Below are positions 54,248 through 63,913 of a DNA stretch of 64,000 nucleotides, piece after piece. The notes under the pieces were generated by a model. It searched no databases. It saw only the letters and a program-made list of their open reading frames with translations, and was not told where the DNA came from. The stretch's first letter is position 1, and every line of letters begins with the position of its first letter. Source of the DNA: JAOAPY01 sp038237475 (lineage in GTDB: Bacteria > Acidobacteriota > Blastocatellia > Pyrinomonadales > Pyrinomonadaceae); contig JBBRYS010000004.1 in NCBI GenBank assembly GCA_038237475.1, positions 1-64,000 on the forward strand, given 5' to 3'. Both the position numbers and the translations under genes were made by a program.

Positions 54248-54450
54248 GATTAAAACTCCCTCGGACAGAATGGCTCTCAGCGCGACGCAAAAAGAGTATA
54301 CCATCCGGCTAACCGACTCGCATTTCTGAATGGAAACGGTTCAGGCGCACCTCGGGTTTGAATACCGCGGCCCATAATGCTTCAATAGCCACTCACCCCT
54401 TTCCCCGGGATATTGCTCTCTAAGTAATAACTAAAACCTAAGGAGTCAGA

Positions 54451-54732
54451 ATGAAGAGGATTATGATGAAGTTTTCGATGGCGCTGGTGCTGTCACTGTC
54501 ACTTGCGTTTATGGCGGTGGCCTCATTTGCCCAAAACACAAACACCAACACCGCAGGCGGTCAAATGAAGGCCAGCGGAAATGAAACGAAGAAAGCCGGC
54601 CAAAGCATGGGCCGAAATGTTAAGCACGGCCGCGTTGTGCGCGGCGGGAAGCACTTTGGCAAACATATGGGGAAAGCCGGCAAGCACTTTGGCAGGGGCA
54701 CCAAGAAGGCTGTCAAGAAAGCTATTTCTTAA
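54451..54732 (+). CDS. Small secreted cationic protein
   Basis: This 93-residue protein has a signal peptide (LSLSLAFMAVASFA, cut near AQNTNTN). The mature part is Asn/Thr-rich at first, then Lys/His/Gly-rich: KHFGKHMGKAGKHFGRGTKK with a repeated KHFG unit. It ends KKAVKKAIS. AAGGAG lies before the ATG. It could bind DNA, metals or cell-wall polymers, or act like an antimicrobial peptide. No family recognised. Confidence 0.65.
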   Translation: MKRIMMKFSMALVLSLSLAFMAVASFAQNTNTNTAGGQMKASGNETKKAGQSMGRNVKHGRVVRGGKHFGKHMGKAGKHFGRGTKKAVKKAIS

Positions 54733-54745
54733 GCTAACGGTTATG

Positions 54746-54779
54746 CAAAAAAGCGGGCAGCCAGACGATCTGGCTGCCC
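54746..54779 (-). terminator. Rho-independent terminator
   Basis: GGGCAGCCAGA (54755-54765) pairs perfectly with TCTGGCTGCCC (54769-54779) over an 11-bp stem with a 3-nt loop. Read leftward, T6 follows (plus-strand A6 at 54746-54752). It would end transcripts of the lipoprotein gene at 54807-55370. On the plus strand the stem could also shield the small cationic gene's message. Confidence 0.85.
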
Positions 54780-54806
54780 CGGTATAACCTAAAAACAATC
54801 AGTCGT

Positions 54807-55370
54807 CTAGGGAGTCACTGCGTTCTTAATTGCTTTGCCTACCTTCTTGGCGCCCGTTGCTGTTTTGTCAGCGACTGCTTTGGCGCCGTCAGCAGTTTTG
54901 TCGGCCACCTTGCCGGCTGTTTCACCGGTTTTTTCCCCAACGGTCTTCCCTACATCTTTGCCTACCTCGACGCCCTTCTTAACCCCGTCCACAGTCTTGT
55001 CCGCAACGAAGCCGGCAGCATTAGCAATGGCATCACCAGTAGCATCCAAAGCATTCTCTACGGTGCCAACCTCTTTGTCTTCGCCGTTTGTTGCATAAAC
55101 GTGGGTCGTACGCGTGCCGTTGCGAGTTGTAACAACAACCCTTGCGACGCGCGGATTGTCGCGAAATGTTCGCGTCTCGGTCTTAACTCCGTTGGCATCT
55201 GTGATGGTTGTGATATCCGAGTTATCGGGGCCCGGCCTTGTGATAGTCTGAGCAGCCATTTGAGTATTCGCATTGCTGTTTGTATTCGAAGTCTCCTGGC
55301 TGGTGCTGCACGCTCCACTGAGAGCACTGACACTCAACAGAGCTGCGGCTAACATTGATTGCTTGATCAA
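54807..55370 (-). CDS. Lipoprotein with LEA-like repeats
   Basis: This 187-residue protein has a lipobox (ALSGACS). The C-terminal half has repeated alpha-helical units like EKTGETAGKVADKTADGAK and VADKTATGAKKVGKAIKNA. Alternating Lys, Asp, Thr and Ala with an 11-residue feel recalls LEA-type desiccation proteins. The middle has ITDANGVKTETRTFRDN. It is on the cell surface or in the periplasm. It converges on the small cationic gene, and a terminator lies between. Confidence 0.75.
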   Translation of the reverse strand: MIKQSMLAAALLSVSALSGACSTSQETSNTNSNANTQMAAQTITRPGPDNSDITTITDANGVKTETRTFRDNPRVARVVVTTRNGTRTTHVYATNGEDKEVGTVENALDATGDAIANAAGFVADKTVDGVKKGVEVGKDVGKTVGEKTGETAGKVADKTADGAKAVADKTATGAKKVGKAIKNAVTP

Positions 55371-55581
55371 ATTTGGTTCCTCCTAAAAATTATTTCAACT
55401 TGTTAGCTGCAATGAACGTGCCGATCTGGCTCGTATCTGCGGATGGCTTTCACCTCACTCTCGGCAGGACTTCGACTTGAAACGATGCACCCTGGCCAGG
55501 CATTCGTTCCCTTAACATACGGTCGGCGATTGAGTTGTGAGCCAGTTTCCTAACGGAAGAAACGCACGTCGTCGGCCGTCA

Positions 55582-56268
55582 CTAGCGAGCCGATAACCAC
55601 GACACGATTTCGTCCATGGCAGCTTCGTAAACTTGATCCTGCGGGACTGGACCACTCTTCGGCACCCTGAATGAATGATCCCCGCCGGCCACCTCGTAAA
55701 GCGTGCCAGGGAGATCAAGTTGAGAAATCACACCGTGAATTTCGGCAGCCGTGCCGAGAGTGTCGCGCGAACCCTGCAGGAAAAGCATTGGAGCGCGCAC
55801 CTCTGGAAGATGTGCCGTTCGCAATTGCTCAGGCCTGCCGGGCGGATGCAGGGGGTAACCGAGAAACACCAGACCAGCCAATTCCTCGGCGCCAGCGGCC
55901 GCCACCAGCGAAGCAATTCTCCCGCCCATAGATTTGCCACCAGTCGCTACTTTGTTGGCTTTAAGTTTTCGCTGTCGCCGGGCTGCCTCGATGACAGCCA
56001 GATAGCAGGATTCAAGTTTGGACTTGTGATCGGGCATACTCCGGCCTTGCTCTTTGTAGAGAAAGTTGAAGGTGAGAATGTCCAGGCCGCGCGACGCCAG
56101 CCCAGCGGCAAACAGACGCATGAACCCGCTCAGCTGATTCGCACCGGCCCCGTGGCCCAGCACGAGCGTTGTTTCAAGTTTGCCCTTCTTCGGCGCAGCG
56201 TAAAGCAGAGCGGTAACGCTATCGCGCTCGTTAAGTCTGACAATGACAGTTTCCGGATCTGTGGTCAT
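55582..56268 (-). CDS. Alpha/beta hydrolase (KANL3/Tex30-like)
   Basis: This 228-residue protein is taken from the ATG at 56268 (MTTDPETVIVRLNERDSV). LVLGHGAGANQ is the oxyanion-hole block, GGKSMGGRIAS has the nucleophile serine, and the catalytic Asp and His are probably in LFLQGSRDTLG and AGGDHSFRVP. The whole pattern fits a small bacterial hydrolase family with no settled substrate. The last segment is complete. Confidence 0.85.
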   Translation of the reverse strand: MTTDPETVIVRLNERDSVTALLYAAPKKGKLETTLVLGHGAGANQLSGFMRLFAAGLASRGLDILTFNFLYKEQGRSMPDHKSKLESCYLAVIEAARRQRKLKANKVATGGKSMGGRIASLVAAAGAEELAGLVFLGYPLHPPGRPEQLRTAHLPEVRAPMLFLQGSRDTLGTAAEIHGVISQLDLPGTLYEVAGGDHSFRVPKSGPVPQDQVYEAAMDEIVSWLSAR

Positions 56269-56583
56269 TAAATTCGACCTCCAAGCTTGAGTTAAAAGCC
56301 CAACCACGAATGGCAAAGCAAATCGTTTTGCGCCTGTGAAACCGTAGTCTTTGCCATCGATTTGAGCGGCCACGCGAATATCCACTACCTCAGAGCAGGC
56401 AAATTTTGTTGACTTTCTAAGCGTTTTCGACTAGAAGCAAAAGACGAAATTTACTTAGTGTTCCTTCCGCCGCCGCTTTTTTCGCAAGGCTGGGATTTTA
56501 GCTGATAATCCTGATTGCTGCTTACGATTTGAAACTAGCGAAACTCGACAACCCATCTCAGAACTCTCCAAGGAGCATTTGTC

Positions 56584-58350
56584 ATGCGTAGAACCCTTGT
56601 CGCAATAGTGACCCTAACTCTGTTTGCCGGCGTATTAATGGTCCTGCCGGTGAATCAAAGCTTTGTCGCCAGAGCTGATGTTTCCGACGGCGAACGGCTG
56701 GCAATGTACAGCAAACCTGCGGTGGTGCGTATCATCGACGGCATTGCCGGACAATATACTTTTCTCTCTCCCAAAAATGAGACCCTCAATTTCAACGTTT
56801 CTTATGTCGGTTTGGGCTCCGGCTTTTTCATCAGCGCGAATGGATATATCGCCACGAACGCTCACGTCGTCAGCACCACTCATGATGGCGAAGATAAGGC
56901 GAAAGAGGTGCTCTTTGGGCAATTGCTCAACCAGGTAGGGCGCTACTATCAGAAGGATCCGCGCCAATTCGATCGAGATACAATCAATTACATTTTTAAC
57001 CGCAGCCGTTTGACTGGCTACAAGATCTTTCATCACGTCATTATTCCGGATGGCAGTGTTTTTCCGTTTGAGATCAAAGCTTACGGCGCACCCACTGGCG
57101 AAAGTAATGACCAGGGCAAGGACGTCGCGATTGTAAAAATCGAGGTCAAGAACGCGCCTGTGCTGGTATTAGCCGATTCTGACAAATTGAAGTTACAGGA
57201 TCATGTCACGGTAGTTGGTTATCCCGGCGCGGCTGACACGTTCAATACCGGTACTCTGGATCAGAAGTCACAGCTTGAAGCGTCGATTACCGACGGCAAG
57301 TTATCAGCCAGAAAAGCATCGTCCAGTGGCGCCCCGATACTGCAAGTCAGCGCACCCGCGACCCACGGCAATTCCGGCGGCCCATGTTTGGATGACCATC
57401 AGGAAGTGGTCGGGTTACTGACGTTCCGTGGCGATACGGTCAACGGGCAGGAGGTGAGCGGTTTCTCGTTTGTGGTCGCGGCTAATACTGTCATGGAATA
57501 TGTCAAGACCGCCGGCGCCACAAACCAACTGGGTGTCATCGATAAAGACTATCGCGAAGGGCTCGATCTTTACTGGAAGGGAGAATACAAGAACGCAATT
57601 CCAAAATTCGAGGAGGTCAAGCGCCTCTTCCCACAGCACTCTGAAGTAGAGCGCTTACTGCAAAGCAGCCAGCAGGCGATTGCAGAAGGCAAAGACACCT
57701 CCGGGATTTCAGCCGGCTGCGGATTGGTCGGCGGCGCCCTGGTCGCGGTGTTTCTCCTGGTCTTAGTAATCATCATCGCAATTGTGATTTTCCTGATTAT
57801 GCGCAAGCGCGGTAAGAAGGCGGCTTCGTCTGGACCGATGTCACCGATGCCGGCCAGCGGCGGCAGTGCGGCGAGTAAATCAGAACCGGCAAAGCCCGCT
57901 TATTCGCCAACACCTAGTTCTTCGTCTCCGCCACCGGCCCCGCCGGTCCGGCCGACGCCCCCGCCCAATCCTAATCTGGATCGCACGGTCGACTTGTCAC
58001 AGACGGTGGCCATTCATCGGCCCAGCGACACCGCCCCGATCAACTACGGCTCAATCAAGTTTGTCTCCGGATTGCTGACCGGACAAACTTTTGATGTGAC
58101 TCCGGAGGGCGCCTGCGTCGGTCGTGACAGCGCCCTGGCGCAAATAGTGGTAGCCGACCCGCGCATTTCCAAGCGTCACGTTTCGATTGGAGTAAAGGAT
58201 GGCCGCGTAGTAGTAACTGACGAGGGTTCGCGAAACGGTACCTTCCTCAATGATCCGAAATCAGAGCGAATCACTGAAGCAGTTTTGAGTCCGGGTGACA
58301 CAGTGATTCTGGGTGAGTCGGATGTCGCGCGATTCGAATACCAGAAATGA
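56584..58350 (+). CDS. Membrane trypsin-like protease with FHA domain
   Basis: This 588-residue protein has a signal anchor, then a HtrA-like protease domain outside the cytoplasm. Its triad is H in ATNAHVVST, D in DVAIVKIEV and S in THGNSGGPCL. A middle part has TPR-like helices (YREGLDLYWKGEYKNAIPKF). A transmembrane helix (AVFLLVLVIIIAIVIFLIM) near 390 leads to a Pro/Ser-rich linker and a C-terminal FHA domain (VGRDSALAQIVVADPRISKR, then DEGSRNGTFLN). FHA binds phosphothreonine, so outer proteolysis and inner kinase signals may be linked. A terminator follows. Confidence 0.9.
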   Translation: MRRTLVAIVTLTLFAGVLMVLPVNQSFVARADVSDGERLAMYSKPAVVRIIDGIAGQYTFLSPKNETLNFNVSYVGLGSGFFISANGYIATNAHVVSTTHDGEDKAKEVLFGQLLNQVGRYYQKDPRQFDRDTINYIFNRSRLTGYKIFHHVIIPDGSVFPFEIKAYGAPTGESNDQGKDVAIVKIEVKNAPVLVLADSDKLKLQDHVTVVGYPGAADTFNTGTLDQKSQLEASITDGKLSARKASSSGAPILQVSAPATHGNSGGPCLDDHQEVVGLLTFRGDTVNGQEVSGFSFVVAANTVMEYVKTAGATNQLGVIDKDYREGLDLYWKGEYKNAIPKFEEVKRLFPQHSEVERLLQSSQQAIAEGKDTSGISAGCGLVGGALVAVFLLVLVIIIAIVIFLIMRKRGKKAASSGPMSPMPASGGSAASKSEPAKPAYSPTPSSSSPPPAPPVRPTPPPNPNLDRTVDLSQTVAIHRPSDTAPINYGSIKFVSGLLTGQTFDVTPEGACVGRDSALAQIVVADPRISKRHVSIGVKDGRVVVTDEGSRNGTFLNDPKSERITEAVLSPGDTVILGESDVARFEYQK

Positions 58351-58370
58351 AATAGCCTGCCGCACAATGA

Positions 58371-58398
58371 AAGCCCCCACCTCGGGGGCTTTTGTTTT
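58371..58398 (+). terminator. Rho-independent terminator of the protease-FHA gene
   Basis: AAGCCCCC (58371-58378) pairs with GGGGGCTT (58384-58391) over a 5-nt loop. TTTTGTTTT follows. It lies 20 bp after the stop. Confidence 0.9.
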
Positions 58399-58490
58399 GG
58401 TAGGGATCACATCCCGCCTGTACATACCTGGACCAGACCGACCCAGTCCGGCGCTGGCTTAGCTCCATGGATCCGAGTTAGCATGACGCC

Positions 58491-59342
58491 ATGGATCAGA
58501 ATCTCACTGAGCAATTGGCCGCAGTCACAAAATTTCGCGACTTGCATCACTCCGGCTGCTTCGTGCTGCCAAATCCCTGGGATGTTGGGACGGCCATGTA
58601 TCTGCACCAACTCGGATTTGCTGCGCTAGCCACAACCTCCGCTGGTTTCGCTTTCTCTCAAGGATTACCTGATTCAGTGAACGCACTCTCGCGCAGCTCG
58701 ATGCTTAATCATGTTCGCGAAATCGTCCAGGCCACTTCCCTGCCCGTGAACGCGGATTTTCAAAACGGCTATGCCGATGACCCTGAGGACGTCGCTGAGA
58801 GTGTTTCTCTCTGCATCTCGACGGGTGTCGCAGGGCTCTCGATCGAAGACGCGACCGGGCACTCTGAAAAGCCGCTCTATGAAGCTTCGCTCGCACGGGA
58901 ACGAATCAGCGCAGCTCGCGCGGCGATCGATGCATCGGGCATTCCGGTCGTGTTAACAGGCCGGTGTGAAGCCTGGCTGGTGGGTGAGCCGGAACCATTC
59001 AAGGTTGCGCTGGAGCGGCTCGTTTCTTACGCCGATGCTGGAGCCGATTGTCTTTATGCTCCCGGCGTTTCAAGTCCGCAGGAGATCGCTGCGATTGTCG
59101 ACGCCGTGGCGCCAAAGCCTGTAAATCTCCTGGTATCGAGCGGAAACCTGCAGCTGACCGTATCTCAACTCGAGGAACTTGGCGTGCGGCGCATTTCGGT
59201 CGGAACCTGCCTGGCACGAGTCGCCTGGGGAGCATTCATGCGCGCAGCGCAGAACATCAAGCAACACGGCACGTTCGGGGACTTCGCAGATGGTGCGTCA
59301 TTCGCCGATATTGAAAACATCTTTAAAGGCAGATCGCAGTGA
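58491..59342 (+). CDS. Isocitrate lyase/PEP mutase superfamily enzyme
   Basis: This 283-residue enzyme shows the phosphonomutase-type barrel: GFAALATTSAGFAFSQGLPD, then VNADFQNGYADDPEDV with metal-binding acids, GVAGLSIEDATG, and VVLTGRCEAWLVG. Family members make or break C-C or C-P bonds next to carboxylates, for example oxaloacetate or 2-methylisocitrate. It lacks the KKCGH signature of isocitrate lyases. No operon partner is seen. Confidence 0.88.
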   Translation: MDQNLTEQLAAVTKFRDLHHSGCFVLPNPWDVGTAMYLHQLGFAALATTSAGFAFSQGLPDSVNALSRSSMLNHVREIVQATSLPVNADFQNGYADDPEDVAESVSLCISTGVAGLSIEDATGHSEKPLYEASLARERISAARAAIDASGIPVVLTGRCEAWLVGEPEPFKVALERLVSYADAGADCLYAPGVSSPQEIAAIVDAVAPKPVNLLVSSGNLQLTVSQLEELGVRRISVGTCLARVAWGAFMRAAQNIKQHGTFGDFADGASFADIENIFKGRSQ

Positions 59343-59386
59343 CGCAGACTTGAGGCTGTGCCCAATTCCCTTTCGGTCCTCCGGCC

Positions 59387-62300
59387 TCAGGGCTTGTCAG
59401 TAAGCGGCGGGAGTCCGGCGCTCTTCAATTCCTGATTCAGCTCCTTTTTGATTTCCAGCCAGCGCGAGCTTAGCATCGGCGCATCATGCTGAACTTCAGC
59501 GACTGCGGTCACTACCTGTGGAGTAGGCGCAAGGTCCACTTCCTGAATTAGGTCAAACAATGTGCGCACTCTTGCCAGCACACTTTGAATGGAGAGCTTA
59601 GCGGTCGGATCAGGACGTGGTCCTTCTGAGCCAGCCAATTCATCCAGCTTGTGTTCCAACGCCTCCAGCCGAGATTTTGAGGCTACATCTTTACGCACCC
59701 CTGCCAGCTGTGCTTTAAGTGACTTGATTTCACTCGCTGCCTTATTCAGCTCGAGCCATTGATCGTAGAGCTGTTTGGTTAATCTGAACTGGTCAGCCAA
59801 ATCACGCGCCGACGCCTTAACGCGCGGATCCATTTGCACAGTTAACGATTGCGTGAAAGTCTTCCCCGCCGCTGTCAGTGACACAGAATATTTTCCTGGC
59901 ATCACCCATGGCGAGGTTGGGGCTGGAGCAGTGTTGCGATACACCGCGGAGATAGGATAGGAAGGCTTTAAACCGGGAACCGGAGCGTAATGCAAATCCC
60001 ACATGAATCGGTGCATGCCGGCATTGCCGGGTAATCCTTTCGCAGGTCTGACCCAATACGCGGGCACAGCAAGCATCGGATCGATGGGTGGTACTGGATC
60101 GTTACTGGAGAAACGTCGCACCAGTTGCCCGGCCGCATCACGGATTTCGAGCGTTACCGGCCCGGATGTTTCAGGGGCCAGGTAGAAATCAATCGCCGCT
60201 CCATCAAACGGATTTTCCCCCGCCGGTTCGTCGGGTGGCAGAGGTGTGTCGGTATTCATATTCCAACGCACCCGCAGAGCAGGTTGTGGCTGAAACAATG
60301 TCGTGGCTACAGCGCTGGCTTTAACTTCGAGCTGGCGCAGCGGTGTGATGTTGTCGAGTATCCAGAATCCCCGGCCATGTGTGGCTACACATAGATCGTC
60401 ATTTTTTATAATCAGGTCGCGAACGGAGCTGGGGGCCATATCAAGGCGCAATGATTGCCAGTGTTCGCCGTCATCAAACGAAACATAGACCGCGCGCTCA
60501 GTGCCTGCAAAGAGAAGCCCCTTGCGCACGGGATCCTCGCGCACCGCGTTCACGTTCTCATTCGCTGGAATGCCGTTTGTGATCTCAGCCCAGCTAGCTC
60601 CCGAGTCATGCGTGCGATAGATGTGAGGCCTCAAGTCATCAAGCCGCAAGGTATTAACGGCAGCATAGGCTGTCCCGGCATCGAAATGACCGGCGTCGAT
60701 AATCGAAATCTTTTCCCAGGCCTTAAGTGATTTTGGTGTGACATCATTCCAGTGAATGCCACCGTCAGACGTCATGTGAATAAGACCATCGTCAGTGCCG
60801 GCCCAGATTCGTTTCCCATCCAGAGGTGATGGCGCGACAGCGTAAATGACTCCGCGCTGCGTCGCCTGTGCGTTTGGCTGTGCGCGATACTTGCCGACGG
60901 TTGCCGGAACTTCATAGGTCTTGCGCGTCAGGTCAGGGCTGATCTGCTGCCACTTACGACCACCATCCCTCGTCATCCACAAAGTGTTTGCGGCGAAGAA
61001 CAGCACGTGCGGATCGACCGGTGAGAAGAGTACCGGCTGCGTGCGCACCATGCGGAAATCCTGAGCGCGAAAGGGTTTGGGCAGAATGTTTTGTGCTTGG
61101 GCCGTACGCCGGTCATAACGCGTGAGCTTGCCGCCATAAACAAGATCCGGATCAAGTGGATCGGCGGTCACATACCCATACTCTTCGGCCGAGACCGGAT
61201 GCCATTCGCGAAACGTAATTTGGCCGTCGTTGCCGCGACTCGAGATGCATACGGAGCCACTCTCCTGCTGTCCGCTGCAGAGGCGATACGGAAATGCGTT
61301 GTCCGCGCTGACGTGATAGAGCTGCGCTGTCGGCTGGTTGTACCAACTGCTCCAGGACTGCCCACCATTGACGGTGATAATCGCTCCCTGATCATAGCCA
61401 AGCAGGATCACATCACTGTTGGTCGGGTTGATCCAGATATTTTGCGTGTCGTCGCCGCCTGGCGCTCCGCGAAAGGCAGTCCACGTCTTTCCACCGTCAG
61501 TTGATTTCCAGCAAACAGTGCTGGCTACATAGATCACGTTGGGATTTTGTGGATCGATTCGCGGCACTGACAAATCGCCTCCGCCAATTCGTCCAGCTGG
61601 GCGGGGATCTGAAGTGGCGATGGTCCAACTTTCACCTGCGTCATCAGATCGATAAAGGTTAACTACACCGTTTGCCGCGACGGAAGCAAGAAGGCGCTTC
61701 GCCGAACTGGCAGAGACGGCAAGATTTGCCTGAATAATTCCTTCTGGTAGACCTTTCTTCAGTTGCTGCCAATTCCTACCGCCGTCGGTCGATTTAAAAA
61801 TACCGCCGCCGGTGCCGTTCCACGCGGCGTTCTCCCAGGGACCCTGGCGCGCTTCCCAAAGCGCAGCATAGGCGACCTCAGGATGCGACGGGTCGATCAC
61901 AACGTCGGCGCCGCCTGTGTTCTCATCTTTGTACAACACCTTCGTAAAGCTCTTGCCACCATCGGTCGAGCGAAAGATGCCACGTTCTTCATTGGGTCCG
62001 TAAGGATGACCCGCGACAGCTACGAGAAGGTGATCGGGGTTGCGCGGATCAACCGCGATTTGCGGAATCTGTTGACCGTCTCGCAGGCCCAGATGGATCC
62101 AGGTTTTGCCCGCGTCGGTGGACTTATAGATGCCATCACCGACTGACAGATCGGGTCGCTGCAAGCCCTCGCCACTGCCGACATAGATGATGTTGGGGTC
62201 CGACGGCGCCACCGCGATGCAACCCACGGAACCGGTTTGTTGATCGTCAAAGATCGGAACCCAGGTGCGACCATAATCCGTCGTCTTCCACACGCCGCCA

Positions 62301-62536
62301 TTTACCTGCGCAACGTAAAACAGATTCGGCTGCGACGGTACGCCGGCAACTGCGCGGGTCCGCCCACCGCGAAAGGGACCGATGCTGCGCCAGTGAAGAG
62401 ATTGCAACATGCCCGGATCGACCTGCGCCGTAATACCTGGAGCCGTAACCAGGCAAGTCAGTAGGAGCATTGCTGTAAAGAGCGAACGCAGGAACAAGGG
62501 TAGGGGACGCAGGAAAACTGAAAAGTTATTTATCAT
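59387..62536 (-). CDS. Large secreted beta-propeller protein (VPS10/BNR-like)
   Basis: This 1049-residue protein has a signal peptide (LFTAMLLLTCLVTAPGITAQ). Many BNR/Asp-box-like repeats follow: VWKTTDYGRTWVPIF, IYKSTDAGKTWIHLG, IFRSTDGGKSFTKVL, IFKSTDGGRNWQQLK, and others. These form the propellers of sortilin-like proteins and glycosidases. The C-terminal 250 residues have beta domains and a coiled-coil-like stretch (LYDQWLELNKAASEIKSLK). It is abundant in Acidobacteriota and Bacteroidota; function is unclear. GGAGAG precedes the ATG. Confidence 0.88.
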   Translation of the reverse strand: MINNFSVFLRPLPLFLRSLFTAMLLLTCLVTAPGITAQVDPGMLQSLHWRSIGPFRGGRTRAVAGVPSQPNLFYVAQVNGGVWKTTDYGRTWVPIFDDQQTGSVGCIAVAPSDPNIIYVGSGEGLQRPDLSVGDGIYKSTDAGKTWIHLGLRDGQQIPQIAVDPRNPDHLLVAVAGHPYGPNEERGIFRSTDGGKSFTKVLYKDENTGGADVVIDPSHPEVAYAALWEARQGPWENAAWNGTGGGIFKSTDGGRNWQQLKKGLPEGIIQANLAVSASSAKRLLASVAANGVVNLYRSDDAGESWTIATSDPRPAGRIGGGDLSVPRIDPQNPNVIYVASTVCWKSTDGGKTWTAFRGAPGGDDTQNIWINPTNSDVILLGYDQGAIITVNGGQSWSSWYNQPTAQLYHVSADNAFPYRLCSGQQESGSVCISSRGNDGQITFREWHPVSAEEYGYVTADPLDPDLVYGGKLTRYDRRTAQAQNILPKPFRAQDFRMVRTQPVLFSPVDPHVLFFAANTLWMTRDGGRKWQQISPDLTRKTYEVPATVGKYRAQPNAQATQRGVIYAVAPSPLDGKRIWAGTDDGLIHMTSDGGIHWNDVTPKSLKAWEKISIIDAGHFDAGTAYAAVNTLRLDDLRPHIYRTHDSGASWAEITNGIPANENVNAVREDPVRKGLLFAGTERAVYVSFDDGEHWQSLRLDMAPSSVRDLIIKNDDLCVATHGRGFWILDNITPLRQLEVKASAVATTLFQPQPALRVRWNMNTDTPLPPDEPAGENPFDGAAIDFYLAPETSGPVTLEIRDAAGQLVRRFSSNDPVPPIDPMLAVPAYWVRPAKGLPGNAGMHRFMWDLHYAPVPGLKPSYPISAVYRNTAPAPTSPWVMPGKYSVSLTAAGKTFTQSLTVQMDPRVKASARDLADQFRLTKQLYDQWLELNKAASEIKSLKAQLAGVRKDVASKSRLEALEHKLDELAGSEGPRPDPTAKLSIQSVLARVRTLFDLIQEVDLAPTPQVVTAVAEVQHDAPMLSSRWLEIKKELNQELKSAGLPPLTDKP

Positions 62537-62734
62537 GTCGCAGAGATCTCTCCGTTGCAGTGGCTGACGTGGTTGTCGGAAATAGTATCGCCACTATTAT
62601 CCAATGTCGAACACAAGTTGTATGCGGCCTGGAAGAGGCCGTTAGAGTTCGGGAAGGTTAGAGGAGCAACCTTGCATTGATCACTTAGATCGAAGTACTT
62701 TTGATTCCCCGACTCAGTATTCAGAACGTCAGCA

Positions 62735-63637
62735 ATGGGGGCGTCTATGTCTAATGCCAAAACCCGCTGGTTGGTGACTGTTTGCATCCTCTCAATGTTC
62801 ACGGCAACGGCCCACGCTCAGGCATCGTCGGACGCTAAGCCTCAACCCACTCCAACCCCGTCACTCGAAAAACGATTTCTCGTAAACATCTTGAGCGATC
62901 AAAAAGCTATTTGGACAGCCCCACTCAGGCTGCGCCGAGGCGACGGTAAGTGGCTGTTTCCACTGGGAGCGGCCACCTCTATTTTACTTGCCACTGATCG
63001 ACGATCCTCCGGCGAGTTACTCGAACCCGGCGATCATCGTACAAGGTTACGGATCAGCCACGACGTCAGCTATCTCGGGAGCGGGTTGGTGACCGGGGGT
63101 GTTGCCGCTAGTTTCTATCTTGTGGGGCGTGTGTCAGGAAACAAACGAGCCCGCGAAACCGGACTGCTGACAGCCGAAGCGCTGATTGACAGCGCGATTG
63201 TAGTTACCGCTTTGAAAGCAGTCTCGCAACGCCCACGTCCGACGGTGGACCATGCCAGCGGTGAATTCCTGGACGGTGGCAATTCATTCCCTTCCGGACA
63301 CGCCATCAGCGCCTGGACCCTGGCCACGGTCGTGGATCAGGAGTACGGCCGGCACCGGCCGCTCGTTCGCATCAGCGCTTATGGGATTGCCACGGCAGTC
63401 AGTCTCTCTCGATATACCGGAACAAATCACTTTCTGTCGGATGTTTTAATTGGCAGCGCTTTGGGATATGGCATGGGTCGCTACGTTTATCATCAACATC
63501 ATGATAGATCGCTCGACGCCGATGACGGTACCAGGAAGAAAAAAACATTACTCCAGTCAAAATTCTTTCCGCGGTTGGCGCCTGCTTACGGTCGTCAGGG
63601 CCACGTTGTCGGCGTTAGAGCGAGTTGGGGTGGGTGA
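62735..63637 (+). CDS. PAP2-family membrane phosphatase
   Basis: This 300-residue protein has a signal peptide (VCILSMFTATAHAQA). The phosphatase blocks are KAVSQRPRPT, GGNSFPSGHAISAW and SRYTGTNHFLSDVLIG, with the Lys, Ser-His and Arg-His-Asp residues of the PAP2 active site. It probably removes phosphate from lipids such as phosphatidate or undecaprenyl diphosphate. The start may instead be the ATG at 62747, with GGGGG upstream. Its gene is divergent from the propeller protein. Confidence 0.9.
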   Translation: MGASMSNAKTRWLVTVCILSMFTATAHAQASSDAKPQPTPTPSLEKRFLVNILSDQKAIWTAPLRLRRGDGKWLFPLGAATSILLATDRRSSGELLEPGDHRTRLRISHDVSYLGSGLVTGGVAASFYLVGRVSGNKRARETGLLTAEALIDSAIVVTALKAVSQRPRPTVDHASGEFLDGGNSFPSGHAISAWTLATVVDQEYGRHRPLVRISAYGIATAVSLSRYTGTNHFLSDVLIGSALGYGMGRYVYHQHHDRSLDADDGTRKKKTLLQSKFFPRLAPAYGRQGHVVGVRASWGG

Positions 63638-63655
63638 AACAAGTCAGGCTTGTAG

Positions 63656-63913
63656 TCATAAAGCGGTGGTCGCAGTCCGCGAACTCTCAGCCTGCGAGGC
63701 CATCAGCTTTACCTTCTTGAGCTCGCTGCCCTTGATTCCGAAATGGATGGCCATCTGCACAATCTGGTTGGCGCTGCGATAGTCAGTCGGGTCATCGCAA
63801 AACTTATGCAAGCCCGGACCAAACTCGCGGCAACTCATCGTCTTCGGAATCTTCAGACCGAGCTCACACTGTTCATCTGACCGATAGTGTAGACAAAACT
63901 CGCAGATTTTCAT
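63656..63913 (-). CDS. Small cysteine-rich hypothetical protein
   Basis: This 85-residue protein starts MKICEFCLHYRSDEQCELG with CxxC and another Cys, then MSCREFGPGLHKFCDDP. The four to five cysteines suggest a zinc or iron-sulfur site. The C-terminus is a charged helix. GAGGAC lies before the ATG. It converges on the PAP2 gene. Family unknown. Confidence 0.6.
   Translation of the reverse strand: MKICEFCLHYRSDEQCELGLKIPKTMSCREFGPGLHKFCDDPTDYRSANQIVQMAIHFGIKGSELKKVKLMASQAESSRTATTAL

Noticed and set aside
62533..62802. 89-codon minus-strand frame between the propeller and PAP2 genes
   Set aside because: It overlaps the PAP2 start and shows no family pattern or ribosome site.
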